Below, in pieces: positions 7,137 to 13,823 of a stretch of DNA of 13,823 nt (position 1 is its first letter; each line of letters starts with the position of its first letter). The translations under genes and the position numbers were made by a program. This stretch comes from DATECU01 sp035286745 (GTDB lineage Bacteria; Acidobacteriota; Vicinamibacteria; Fen-336), in the NCBI GenBank assembly GCA_035286745.1, contig DATECU010000294.1:1-13823 (forward strand). Reading direction: 5' to 3'. Below the pieces are notes generated by a model. It searched no databases. It was not told the origin of the DNA and saw only the letters and a program-made list of their open reading frames with translations.

Positions 7137-7561
7137 GGCGTCTCCTCCACCAAGAAGCTGTGGCGCCCCGCCGGAGCCTGATCGACCAGCAGCTCCACGC
7201 CGTACCCACCGGCCGGCCAGCCGCCGGTCTTGCTCAGGTGAAACTCGCTCACCGCCGGCCCGTCGCCGGCGATCGCCAGCTCGGTCTCGGCCAGAAGCTC
7301 GCTCCCCCGCATCCAACGCACCTTCAGCACCGCGCGCGGCACCGTCCCCTCGGTCTCCACCGACAGGAAGAACGTGTCCCGCGGCCCGAAGACCTCTTGC
7401 GCCAGCCGCACCCGCTTGTCTTCACCGACCGAGCGGCCCAAGCGCATCTCCACCACCTTCACCGAGGGTAGCGGGCTGGCGGCTCGCCCCGGCTTGTCGC
7501 GACAGCCGAGGCTGGCGATGGCGGCACCGGCGACGGCCAGCGCCCGCAGACGTGGATCCAT
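7133..7561 (-). CDS. Probable lipoprotein of unknown function, 142 aa
   Basis: The N-terminus MDPRLRALAVAGAAIASLGC resembles a lipoprotein signal, with Cys20 as the modified residue. The lipobox SLGC is imperfect because position -3 is Ser. Residues about 33-142 appear to be a single beta-sandwich: VKVVEMRLGR, FFLSVETEG, AVLKVRWMRGSELLAETEL, then FHLSKTGGWPAGGYGVELLVD and HSFLVEE. The pattern 'RW..GS....E......A.SEFHLSK..GWPAG.Y.V.L..D' is seen, I believe, in other small exported proteins without a known function. The ATG at 7561 has no clear Shine-Dalgarno sequence. Its stop overlaps the M48 protease start, so it may be a partner or accessory of that protease in the envelope. Confidence 0.75.
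   Translation of the reverse strand: MDPRLRALAVAGAAIASLGCRDKPGRAASPLPSVKVVEMRLGRSVGEDKRVRLAQEVFGPRDTFFLSVETEGTVPRAVLKVRWMRGSELLAETELAIAGDGPAVSEFHLSKTGGWPAGGYGVELLVDQAPAGRHSFLVEETP
7141..7147 (-). promoter_or_regulatory. Ribosome binding site GGAGGAG for the M48 protease gene
   Basis: On the minus strand GGAGGAG is followed by ACGCC and the ATG at 7136. It lies within the end of the lipoprotein coding region and fixes the protease start. Confidence 0.7.
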
Positions 7562-7765
7562 GGTGCGGGAGCATGATAGCCGAGGCCGCCCGCGACTCGC
7601 GACCGCCGACCTACCCCCCTGTCCCCCGGGGCAAGGTCCTTGCCGGGGGACTGGTCGCACCCGTGCACGTGAACGTGTCCCGTCCGTGTGCCCCACCCCG
7701 GTGGTTTCCGCACCCGCCGACTCATCGCGGTCTTGCGCGATGGTGCGGAATCGGGGCCTGTTGGT
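7562..7765. other. Intergenic region between lipoprotein and PilZ genes
   Basis: These 204 bp hold no credible gene on either strand. The main structure is the hairpin at 7621-7651. The segment should hold the promoter for the lipoprotein-protease genes on the minus strand, but I see no clear -35/-10 pair. Confidence 0.5.
7621..7651. terminator. Strong GC-rich inverted repeat, possible terminator of the PilZ gene
   Basis: GTCCCCCGGGGCAAGG (7621-7636) and CCTTGCCGGGGGAC (7638-7651) are complementary except for a two-base GG bulge, with almost no loop before the pairing opens. The hairpin lies about 115 bp past the PilZ stop on the minus strand. It has no T-run, so it may be a Rho-aided terminator, an mRNA-stabilising hairpin or a protein site. 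Confidence 0.45.
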
Positions 7766-8113
7766 TCAGCTGTCGACGCGGTCGCCGCCCCCGAGTACAG
7801 GATCGGCTCGCTTCAGGACCTCGATCAGCGTCTCCTTGTCGCTGGAGGCGATGCGCGTGAAGCGCACGCCGACGCCCTCAGGCAACTCCGGGGTGGCGCG
7901 CTTCTCGACGGGGTTCACCCAGGAGACCTCGCCGATGACCCGAAACGAATCCCGGGGACTGAGCTGCAGCTCGACGACCACCGTCTCGCCAACCGACGGG
8001 GGGCGCCGGGTCACCGCAAAGAGCCCGTTCAGCCCCAGGTTGGCCACCCGCATGGTCTCGCCGTCGATCTGGCAGTAGACCCCCTGGACGTAGTAGCGGT
8101 CCCTGGCCTTCAT
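7766..8113 (-). CDS. PilZ-like domain protein, 115 aa
   Basis: The whole protein is one small beta-barrel of PilZ type: YYVQGVYCQIDGETMRVANLGLNGLFAV, then a strand VVVELQL, GEVSWVN (61-67) and EGVGVRF (79-85), with a C-terminal helix KETLIEVLKR. PilZ domains bind cyclic di-GMP through an N-terminal RxxxR and a (D/N)xSxxG motif. Here the second motif is NLGLNG (25-30), with Gly in place of Ser, and the N-terminus offers only KARDR. Binding of cyclic di-GMP is therefore doubtful. The ATG at 8113 has GAGG 7-8 nt upstream; the frame is open upstream but without a better start. It is transcribed divergently from the secreted nuclease gene. Confidence 0.75.
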   Translation of the reverse strand: MKARDRYYVQGVYCQIDGETMRVANLGLNGLFAVTRRPPSVGETVVVELQLSPRDSFRVIGEVSWVNPVEKRATPELPEGVGVRFTRIASSDKETLIEVLKRADPVLGGGDRVDS

Positions 8114-8279
8114 CGCACATCCTCGGAGGGCAGGGGTCGATTCTACCTCGCCCGGCCCCTCAATCCCCCGGGCAAAGATCACGTGGGGATGGCAGGTTCT
8201 GAACTATACTGCCGCGGTCTTGCCTACCCATGCGGCCCCCGGGCCGTCCAGGAAACCACGATCCAGGGAAACGGAAGCC
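8114..8279. promoter_or_regulatory. Divergent region between PilZ gene and secreted nuclease gene
   Basis: These 166 bp lie between two head-to-head genes. On the plus strand TATACT at 8205-8210 is a good -10 candidate in a GC-rich background, but no matching -35 is found 16-18 bp upstream. If used, it would leave a leader of about 60-65 nt before the nuclease ATG. GGAAG lies just upstream of that ATG. Confidence 0.4.
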
Positions 8280-11200
8280 ATGATGAGAACCACTCCTCCA
8301 GCGTCCTTGCTGCGCCTGTCCCGGCTCGCCCCCGTCGGGGCCTTCCTCTGCCTGCTGGCCGGCCCGGCCTTGGCCCAGGTGAGCATCACCTCGCTGGGAA
8401 CCCCGGTGACCGAGAACTTCGACACGCTCGCCAACACGGGCACGTCGAGTGCCCTGCCCACGGGCTGGGCGTTCGTGGAGACCGGCACCAACGCCAACGG
8501 CACCTACACGGCCGGGACAGGCTCTTCGGGAACCGGGGACACGTACAGCTTCGGCGCCGCATCCAACTCGGAGCGCGCACTGGGTGGGTTGCAGAGTTCG
8601 TCGCTCGTCCCCACCTTCGGGGCCAGCTTCGCGAACAACACGGGCGGCACCATCACCAGCCTGGACATCGCCTACACGGGCGAGCAGTGGCGCCTGGGGA
8701 CGCTGTCCCGCGTGGACCGGATTGACTTCCAGTACAGCCTCGACGCAACCAGCCTGAGCACCGGGACCTGGACCGATGTCAACACCCTCGACTTCACCGC
8801 TCCGGTCACCGGCCCATCGACGGGAGCCCTCGACGGCAACGCCTCCGCCAACCGAACGGCGCTGACCGCGTCCATCACCGGGCTGAGCATCGCTCCTGGG
8901 GCCACCTTCTGGATCCGCTGGACCGACTTCGGCGCCACTGGCGCCGACGACGGTCTGGCCGCCGACGACTTCTCGCTGACCGCCCAGGGGACAGGCGGGG
9001 GCATTGTCCTCAGCATCAACAACGTCACGGTCACCGAGGGCAACAGCGGAACCGCCCTCGCCAGCTTCACGGTGAGCCTCTCCGCCCCGGCCCCGGTAGG
9101 CGGCGTGACCTTCGACATCGCCACCGCCGACGGCACCGCCACTGTGGGCGACAGCGACTATGCCTCGAACGCCTTGACGGGCCAGACCATCGCCGCCGGG
9201 AACTCGAGCTACACCTTCGACGTGACCGTCAACGGCGACGGCACCACCGAGCCCGACGAGACCTTCCTCGTGAACGTCACCAACGTGACCGGTACCGGCG
9301 TGGTGGTCGGCGACGGCCAGGGCCAGGGCACCATCACCAACGACGACTTCACCTACACGGCAGTCCACGACATCCAGGGCTCCGGCCTGACCTCAACGAT
9401 GGTGGGAACCGGCGTGACCATCCGAGGCATCGTCACCGGCGTCAAGTACAGCGGCTTCTTCGTCCAGGCCGCCGATCCCGACGCCGACCTCGACCCCAAC
9501 ACCTCGGAGGCCATCCTGGTCTACACCGGCAGCGCACCGCCTCCGGCCGCCGCCGTGGGCAACGAGGTGCGGGTGACGGGCACGGTGGCGGAGTTCATCC
9601 CCCCGAGCGACCCGGCGAGCCAGCCCACGACCGAGCTGTCCGGCGCCATCACCGTCACCAGCCTGAGCACCGGCAACCCCCTGCCGACACCGGTCATCCT
9701 GACCACCGCCGACACCAGCCCCACCGGCACCTTGTGGCAGCTCGAGCGTCTGGAGGGCATGCGGGTGACCGTGCCCTCGCTCACCGTGGGAGCGCCCACC
9801 GGCAAGGCGTCCTCCAGCGAGCCTAACGCCACTTCCACGAGCAACGGCGTCTTCTACGGCGTGATCACCGGCCTGCCCCGGCCCTTCCGCGAGGCCGGCA
9901 TCGCCGCCAGCGATCCCCTGCCTCCCAGCCCTCCCTGCTGCATCCCGCGCTTCGACGAAAACCCTGAACGGCTGCGGGTGGACTCCGACGGTCAGGTCGG
10001 TGCCACTGCCCTCGAGGTGACCGCGGGCGCCGTGGTCACCGGCATCACCAGCCCGCTGGACTACGCCTACCGCACCTACACGCTGGTGCCCGACCCGGCG
10101 ACGCCTCCCGCGGTCAGCGGCATCGTGACCGCTGGCGCGGTCCCGGTTCCAGCCGCTGGCGAAGCCACCGTGGCCTCCTGGAACCTGGAGCGGTTCTTCA
10201 ACACCGTCGACGATCCACCTACCGGCGGCGAACCGGTCCTCACGCCCACCGCCTTTGCCAACCGCTTGAACAAGGCGTCGCTCGCCATCCGCAACGTCCT
10301 GCGCTCGCCCGACATCCTGGGCGTGGTGGAGATGGAGAACCTCTCGACGCTGCAAGCCCTGGCCACCAAGGTCAACGCCGACACGGTGATCGCTACCGGC
10401 AGCGATCCCGTCTACCAGGCCTACCTTCAGGAGGGCAACGACCCGGGCGGCATCGACGTGGGCTTCCTGGTGAAGAGCACCCGGGTCGGCGTCGCCGCGG
10501 TCACCCAGTTCGGCCTCACCGCCACCTACATCAATCCCACCACCGGCCTGCCGGAGACACTCTGGGACCGGCCACCGCTGGTCCTGGAGGCGACGGTGAA
10601 CCCGGTAGGCGGGAACCCCTTCCCGGTCACCGTCATCGCCAACCACCTGCGCTCCCTGTCCGGGATCGACGACCCCACCGATGGGCCTCGGGTGCGCGCC
10701 AAACGGAGAGCGGAAGCCGAGTACCTGGCCGACCTGATCCAGGATCGCCAGCTCGCCAACCCCGGCGAGCGAATCCTGGCAGTCGGCGACTTCAACGCCT
10801 TCCAGGTCAACGACGGCTACGTGGACCTGATCGGCACCATCAAGGGCACGCCCACTCACCCCGACAACGTGGTGCTGGCTTCCAGCGACCTGGTCAGCCC
10901 CGACCTGCTGGGACTGACCGATGGTCCTTCGGCCGAGCAGTACTCCTTCAGCTTCGACGGCAATGCCCAGCAGCTCGACCACATCCTGATGACGGCCAAC
11001 GCGACCTCGCAGCTCACCGGCTTCCACTTCGCGCGCGTCAGCTCCGACTTCCCCGAGTCCTATCGCAACGACCCGCTGCGGCCGGAGCGACTCTCCGACC
11101 ACGACGCGCCGGTCGCCTATCTGCGGGGTCTGTCGGCCGACCTCGGCGTCGCCATCGCTGACGCGCCGGATCCGGGCTATGGCGGAACCCCCATCACCTA

Positions 11201-11531
11201 CACCGCCACCGCCAGCAACCTGGGTCCCGACCCGGCGACCAACGTGACCGTCACCCTGACCCTGGCCGCCGGCCTCGGCTACGGCGGCGGCGGCGGCACC
11301 GGCTGGAGCTGCAGCGAGAGCGGCGGCGTGGTGACGTGCAGCGCCTCTGGCCTGGCGATGGGCACCGCCCCGGACATCACCATCTTGGCCACCACCCCGG
11401 TCACCGGAGGCAGCTTCCTGAGCACGGTCAGCGTGGCCTCGGCCACCTCCGACCCGGCGGCCCCCAACAACAGCGCGAGTGCCAGCACCCTGGTGGCGTC
11501 GGACGTGATCTTCAAGGACGGCTTCCAGTAG
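8280..11531 (+). CDS. Secreted modular endonuclease/exonuclease/phosphatase-family nuclease, 1083 aa
   Basis: Residues 1-32 are a Sec signal peptide ending GPALA before QVSI. About 35-238 is a beta-sandwich-like module. About 240-356 is a Calx-beta domain (VTVTEGNSGTALASFTVSLS, ATADGTA, GTITNDD). About 360-475 resembles the OB-fold module of YhcR-type extracellular nucleases (IRGIVTGVKYSGFFVQ, GNEVRVTGTV). About 628-950 is the catalytic domain: WNLERFF (634-640), VVEMEN (682-687), GIDVGFL (724-730), ANHLRS (787-792), GDFNAF (836-841), LDHIL (899-903) and LSDHDAPVAYL (938-948). These give the Asn, Glu, His, Asp/Asn and final Asp/His of the family, so phosphodiesterase or nuclease activity is expected. 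About 952-1072 is a DUF11 repeat with a Cys pair (1011, 1020). The protein ends DVIFKDGFQ. A likely role is degradation of extracellular DNA or phosphoesters. ATG 8280 was chosen over 8220 because it begins the signal peptide. Confidence 0.93.
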   Translation: MMRTTPPASLLRLSRLAPVGAFLCLLAGPALAQVSITSLGTPVTENFDTLANTGTSSALPTGWAFVETGTNANGTYTAGTGSSGTGDTYSFGAASNSERALGGLQSSSLVPTFGASFANNTGGTITSLDIAYTGEQWRLGTLSRVDRIDFQYSLDATSLSTGTWTDVNTLDFTAPVTGPSTGALDGNASANRTALTASITGLSIAPGATFWIRWTDFGATGADDGLAADDFSLTAQGTGGGIVLSINNVTVTEGNSGTALASFTVSLSAPAPVGGVTFDIATADGTATVGDSDYASNALTGQTIAAGNSSYTFDVTVNGDGTTEPDETFLVNVTNVTGTGVVVGDGQGQGTITNDDFTYTAVHDIQGSGLTSTMVGTGVTIRGIVTGVKYSGFFVQAADPDADLDPNTSEAILVYTGSAPPPAAAVGNEVRVTGTVAEFIPPSDPASQPTTELSGAITVTSLSTGNPLPTPVILTTADTSPTGTLWQLERLEGMRVTVPSLTVGAPTGKASSSEPNATSTSNGVFYGVITGLPRPFREAGIAASDPLPPSPPCCIPRFDENPERLRVDSDGQVGATALEVTAGAVVTGITSPLDYAYRTYTLVPDPATPPAVSGIVTAGAVPVPAAGEATVASWNLERFFNTVDDPPTGGEPVLTPTAFANRLNKASLAIRNVLRSPDILGVVEMENLSTLQALATKVNADTVIATGSDPVYQAYLQEGNDPGGIDVGFLVKSTRVGVAAVTQFGLTATYINPTTGLPETLWDRPPLVLEATVNPVGGNPFPVTVIANHLRSLSGIDDPTDGPRVRAKRRAEAEYLADLIQDRQLANPGERILAVGDFNAFQVNDGYVDLIGTIKGTPTHPDNVVLASSDLVSPDLLGLTDGPSAEQYSFSFDGNAQQLDHILMTANATSQLTGFHFARVSSDFPESYRNDPLRPERLSDHDAPVAYLRGLSADLGVAIADAPDPGYGGTPITYTATASNLGPDPATNVTVTLTLAAGLGYGGGGGTGWSCSESGGVVTCSASGLAMGTAPDITILATTPVTGGSFLSTVSVASATSDPAAPNNSASASTLVASDVIFKDGFQ
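11505..11528 (+). other. C-terminal 'DVIFKDGFQ' tail of the nuclease
   Basis: The last eight to nine residues, after the DUF11 repeat, are ASDVIFKDGFQ in context. Tails of the form 'IFxDGFE' end many secreted modular proteins in some gammaproteobacteria, as I recall. It has no hydrophobic helix or basic end as LPXTG or PEP-CTERM signals do, and its role is unknown. Confidence 0.5.
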
Positions 11532-11534
11532 CGG

Positions 11535-12740
11535 TCAGCGGCGATGGTGGGCGCGATCATCCGCCATCGCCACCGCCAGCGTCAGGCAGCCGAAGAGCAC
11601 GGGGCCGACGGTGACGCCGTAGCGAGCCTGAACGAAGGTGAGGGCGTACACGGCCCAGTGCACCAGGACGATGGTGGGGGCCACCAGGCACGGCAGAGGG
11701 CCGCGGTCTCGCAGCGCTCTCCAGGCGAGCCAGAGCATCGAGGCGAACAGGCCGATCTGGACGGCGATGGCCGCCAGTTGCCAGGGGCCGAAGCTGCCGA
11801 GGCGCGAGCGCCCGACGGCCACGAAGTAGCCCCGGGCGGGTAGCACGAAGCGCAAGACGCGACCGGCTACCAGACGAGACCAACGCAATGGATCGGCCCG
11901 GATGCGCTCCAGAGCCACCCGGTAGAAGAAGCGGTCGGGGATCGAGTAGCGATACTTCTCCCCCGCGTCCCAGCGGGCCATCGCCTCGCGCATCTCGGGG
12001 AAGTCGCGCCAGTCCAGGGTGTTGGACACCGTCCCCCCCAGCAGCGTGAAGCCGCCGTTGTTGTTGGTCAGCTCGAAGCGGCCGGCCACGGCGTGGTTGT
12101 GGACGGCCCAGGGCAGGGTGACGAGGGCCAATCCCACAAGGCCCAGGAGCCCTCGCCCGAGTGACGGCTTGCCCACCCTCCACAGGGCGACCGCCAGCGG
12201 GACCAGTAGCGGCAGCGCGGTAGCCTTGGCCAGGCAAGCCAGGCCCAGGCTGGCGCCGGCCAGAAGGCTGCGCCAAGTCGAGGGTTTGTCTAACGCATAC
12301 ACGGCAAGAAGGAAGCAGAGGGCGAGCAGCAGAGCGAGCAGCGATTCCTGGAGCACGAAGGCGGTCGAGGTCAGCAGTGGGGGGTAGACGATGGCCAGGG
12401 CGGCGATCCCGTCGCGCAGCGGGCCGCGGCCCTTCAGAATCACACCCGTCCCGGCGTGCACAGCCAGGACCGCCAGCAGGTGGAAGACGACGTTCAGGAG
12501 AGTGAAGGCGGTTCGGCTCTCGCCAAAGAGCCGGATGAGGAGGCCGAGAGCGAAGGGGTAGGCGGGCAAGCGACCCTGGAGCGGGCGGCCGTCGATCTCC
12601 GACAGCCCCCAACCGCCGGCCCAGGCCCGGGCCGGGTCGAGGTAGCTGGCGGAATCGGCGACCACCGAGGCGGGGGTGGTGGCGCCAAAAGCCAGAGCGA
12701 TCGCGATGGCGCCCCCCAACACGAGTTGGCTCCGCCTCAT
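11535..12740 (-). CDS. GT39/ArnT-like polytopic membrane glycosyltransferase, 401 aa
   Basis: This is a membrane protein with roughly nine or ten hydrophobic segments. It matches the PMT/ArnT superfamily, which moves a sugar from a polyprenyl-phosphate donor to lipid, protein or glycan on the outer face of the inner membrane. Visible marks are the first-loop acidic motif DSASYL (29-34), LPAYPFALGLLIRLFG (58-73), FVLQESLLALLLAL (128-141), PWAVHNH in place of the usual PWxxRN (210-216), a following NNNGGFTLLGGT loop, and ARYGVTVGP (372-380) near the end. At 401 residues it is shorter than full ArnT (about 550) because the C-terminal soluble domain is missing, as in many single-domain relatives. 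The ATG at 12740 has AAGGGA about 8 nt upstream; an in-frame GTG at 12758 is possible. Its stop lies 3 bp from that of the convergent nuclease gene. The acceptor is unknown. Confidence 0.87.
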   Translation of the reverse strand: MRRSQLVLGGAIAIALAFGATTPASVVADSASYLDPARAWAGGWGLSEIDGRPLQGRLPAYPFALGLLIRLFGESRTAFTLLNVVFHLLAVLAVHAGTGVILKGRGPLRDGIAALAIVYPPLLTSTAFVLQESLLALLLALCFLLAVYALDKPSTWRSLLAGASLGLACLAKATALPLLVPLAVALWRVGKPSLGRGLLGLVGLALVTLPWAVHNHAVAGRFELTNNNGGFTLLGGTVSNTLDWRDFPEMREAMARWDAGEKYRYSIPDRFFYRVALERIRADPLRWSRLVAGRVLRFVLPARGYFVAVGRSRLGSFGPWQLAAIAVQIGLFASMLWLAWRALRDRGPLPCLVAPTIVLVHWAVYALTFVQARYGVTVGPVLFGCLTLAVAMADDRAHHRR

Positions 12741-12886
12741 CCCTGTCTTCCCTTTCACGCCAGCCAGCCGGCCGACTCGTCCCTCGGGCCGTCCGAGCTT
12801 CGTTGGCGGAGCATACCAATCCCCGCTAGGATTGGCGCCATGCATCCCGCTCGATCAGCCTGGTTTCGACCTGCGGAGTCGCGCTC
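12741..12886. promoter_or_regulatory. Divergent promoter region of glycosyltransferase and efflux adaptor genes
   Basis: On the plus strand TTGGCG (12803-12808) and TAGGAT (12827-12832), 18 bp apart, form a candidate sigma-70 promoter for the adaptor gene. On the minus strand TATGCT (12815-12810) is a possible -10 for the glycosyltransferase. Both flank or overlap the inverted repeat at 12816-12835. Confidence 0.4.
12816..12835. promoter_or_regulatory. 20-bp inverted repeat, candidate operator
   Basis: CCAATCC (12816-12822) and GGATTGG (12829-12835) are perfect 7-bp inverted arms around CCGCTA. The right arm overlaps the candidate -10 of the adaptor gene. Size and symmetry suit a dimeric repressor such as a TetR or MarR type, which commonly control efflux genes; no regulator gene lies in the window. 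Confidence 0.45.
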
Positions 12887-12890
12887 ATGA
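12840..12890 (+). CDS. Possible 16-codon leader ORF overlapping the adaptor start
   Basis: ATG at 12840 reads MHPARSAWFRPAESRS and stops at TGA 12888-12890, which overlaps the adaptor ATG at 12887 as ATGA. No clear ribosome site precedes it, and the candidate promoter would start transcription within or very near it. It may be translated as a leader or be chance. Confidence 0.2.
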   Translation: MHPARSAWFRPAESRS

Positions 12891-13823
12891 AGCTCATGCG
12901 GCCGGTCGGCGGCATGGCCCTCATCGTGTTGGCTGGCGTCCTGCTCGCCTTGACCTTCTTCCGCATGGTCTACCCCCGTCCGGTTCCCGCCATGCGAGCG
13001 GTGCGCCGGGAGCTGGTTCAGACGGTCGTGGCCTCCGGCCGCATCCGTCCTCCGGCCCGGGTGCGCCTGGGAGCCCAGGCGGCCGGCCGTGTCACCAAGG
13101 TGCTGGTCCGCGAGGGCGAGACGGTGGCGAACGGTCAGGCGCTGATCCTGCTCGACGATGCCGAAGCGCGGGCTGCCGTCGATCAGGCCCAGGCGGGGCT
13201 CGACCAGGTCACCCGGGTGCGGGACCGGATCTCGGAAGCAACCCTGGCCCAGGCGGCAGCCGCCCTCCGCAGAGCCGAGGCGGACTTCGCCCGGGTCCAC
13301 GGGCTGTTCACGGAGGGCATCGCCAGCGCTGATCAGCTCGAGCAGTTCCGGGCGGCCCTGGAGGTGGCCAGGAGCCAGGAGCGGATCGCCCACGCTCAGG
13401 CGGAGGGCGCGGCCTCGGTCGAGAAGCGGATGGCCCGGGCCTCGCTGGCCGCGACCCAGGCCCGGTTGAGGCAGGCCCGCATCACCGCTCCCGGAGCCGG
13501 CATCATCCTCACCCGCACCGTCGAGGCCGGCGACGTGGTGCAGGCCGGGCGCATCCTCATGGAGATGGCGCTCGCCGGCAGCTCGCACATCCAGGCCGAA
13601 CCCGACGAGCGCAGCCTGGCCCTGTTGCGGCCCGGCCAGCCGGCGGTGGCCTTCGCGGACGCCTTCCCCGACCACAGATTCGCCTGCCGGGTGGCCTCGG
13701 TTTCGCCATCGGTCGACCCCCAGCGCGGCACCGTCGAGGTGCGGCTGGACGTCGACGACCCGCCGCCCTTCCTGCAGCCCGACATGACGGCGTCGGTGGA
13801 GATCGAGGTGGCCCGCCAGCCTA
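12887..13823 (+). CDS. HlyD/RND/MacA-type efflux periplasmic adaptor, 5' part of gene, cut by window end
   Basis: 312 residues are visible with no stop. Residues about 8-25 are a hydrophobic anchor (GGMALIVLAGVLLALTFF). Residues about 48-92 are the first half of the lipoyl domain (ASGRIRPPARVRLGAQAAGRVTKVLVREGETVANGQ, LLDD). About 93-198 is the alpha-helical hairpin, rich in Ala, Gln and Arg, which would contact an outer-membrane channel. About 199-225 completes the lipoyl domain (ITAPGAGIILTRTVEAGDVVQAG). From about 228 comes the beta-barrel (IQAEPDERSLALLRPGQPAVAF), with the usual VDPQRGTVEVRLDV and PDMTASVEIE strands. The adaptor links an inner-membrane pump (RND or MacB-type ABC) to an outer-membrane channel; the pump gene should follow beyond the window. 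The ATG at 12887 has GGAG 8 nt upstream; a second in-frame ATG is at 12896. Confidence 0.9.
   Translation, partial: MKLMRPVGGMALIVLAGVLLALTFFRMVYPRPVPAMRAVRRELVQTVVASGRIRPPARVRLGAQAAGRVTKVLVREGETVANGQALILLDDAEARAAVDQAQAGLDQVTRVRDRISEATLAQAAAALRRAEADFARVHGLFTEGIASADQLEQFRAALEVARSQERIAHAQAEGAASVEKRMARASLAATQARLRQARITAPGAGIILTRTVEAGDVVQAGRILMEMALAGSSHIQAEPDERSLALLRPGQPAVAFADAFPDHRFACRVASVSPSVDPQRGTVEVRLDVDDPPPFLQPDMTASVEIEVARQP

Noticed and set aside
8191..8210. Sigma-54 promoter starting with TGGCAGG upstream of the nuclease
   Set aside because: TGGCAGG is followed at the right spacing by GAAC rather than TTGC or a close variant, so only half of the consensus is present.
9000..9360. Short direct repeats (GTCACC, GGCACC, CAACGAC) across the Calx-beta coding region
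   Set aside because: They reflect Thr/Gly/Asn-rich beta strands encoded with preferred GC-rich codons, with no regular period.
9393..11102. 569-codon minus-strand open frame opposite the nuclease
   Set aside because: Its translation is rich in Gly, Val, Asp and His repeats and mirrors the codon pattern of the nuclease gene, which has all its catalytic motifs. The same applies to the 402-codon frame at 8160-9368.
11557..12819. 420-codon minus-strand frame overlapping the glycosyltransferase
   Set aside because: It is the shifted frame of the same gene; it is Arg/Pro-rich and lacks membrane segments.
12755..13675. 306-codon minus-strand open frame opposite the efflux adaptor
   Set aside because: The plus strand encodes a textbook adaptor across the same span, and the minus-strand product resembles no protein.
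1..13823. Mobile elements, CRISPR array, tRNA or rRNA genes
   Set aside because: I saw no transposase or integrase, no regular spaced repeats, no tRNA cloverleaf ends and no rRNA-like segments; the window is filled with ordinary genes.

Overview
This is a GC-rich chromosomal window of about 13.8 kb. It looks like a free-living, Gram-negative-type bacterium: there are secreted proteins with Sec signal peptides, a probable lipoprotein, an envelope M48 protease and a periplasmic-type efflux adaptor. The GC content, the mix of families and the C-terminal 'IFKDGFQ' tail on the secreted nuclease would suit an acidobacterial, deltaproteobacterial or gammaproteobacterial lineage. I cannot fix the phylum from sequence alone. 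I see no rRNA, tRNA, CRISPR array, transposase, phage gene or attachment site.

Layout. (1) 24-2755, minus strand: a two-gene operon encoding a histone-deacetylase-family protein with a large extra C-terminal region, then a tandem universal stress protein, joined by an ATGA stop/start overlap. (2) 2890-3738, plus strand: a secreted protein of unknown function, divergent from the deacetylase. A 33-codon candidate small ORF and a hairpin lie in the gap after it. (3) 3858-8113, minus strand: five genes in one direction, encoding in transcription order a PilZ-like protein, a small probable lipoprotein, an M48 metalloprotease (ATGA overlap with the lipoprotein gene), a small charged DUF6335-like protein, and a fusion of an inositol-monophosphatase-family domain to an ADP-ribosylglycohydrolase domain. 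A 204-bp gap with a strong hairpin after the PilZ gene probably splits this run in two. (4) 8280-11531, plus strand: a 1083-residue secreted modular nuclease (N-terminal beta-rich module, Calx-beta, OB-fold-like, endonuclease/exonuclease/phosphatase, DUF11, C-terminal tail). (5) 11535-12740, minus strand: a polytopic GT39/ArnT-like glycosyltransferase, ending 3 bp from the nuclease gene. (6) 12887 to the window end, plus strand: an HlyD/RND/MacA-type efflux adaptor cut by the window edge. Its upstream region carries a 20-bp inverted repeat overlapping a candidate promoter.

No single pathway joins all the genes. Two multidomain proteins stand out. One is the deacetylase whose extra C-terminal region has a GNAT-like R-x-x-G-x-G segment; if real, this would pair deacylation and acyl transfer in one chain and couple it to a stress protein. 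The other is the phosphatase/ADP-ribosylglycohydrolase fusion, in which both sets of catalytic motifs are intact. The rest reads as envelope housekeeping, phosphate or nucleic-acid scavenging, and efflux.
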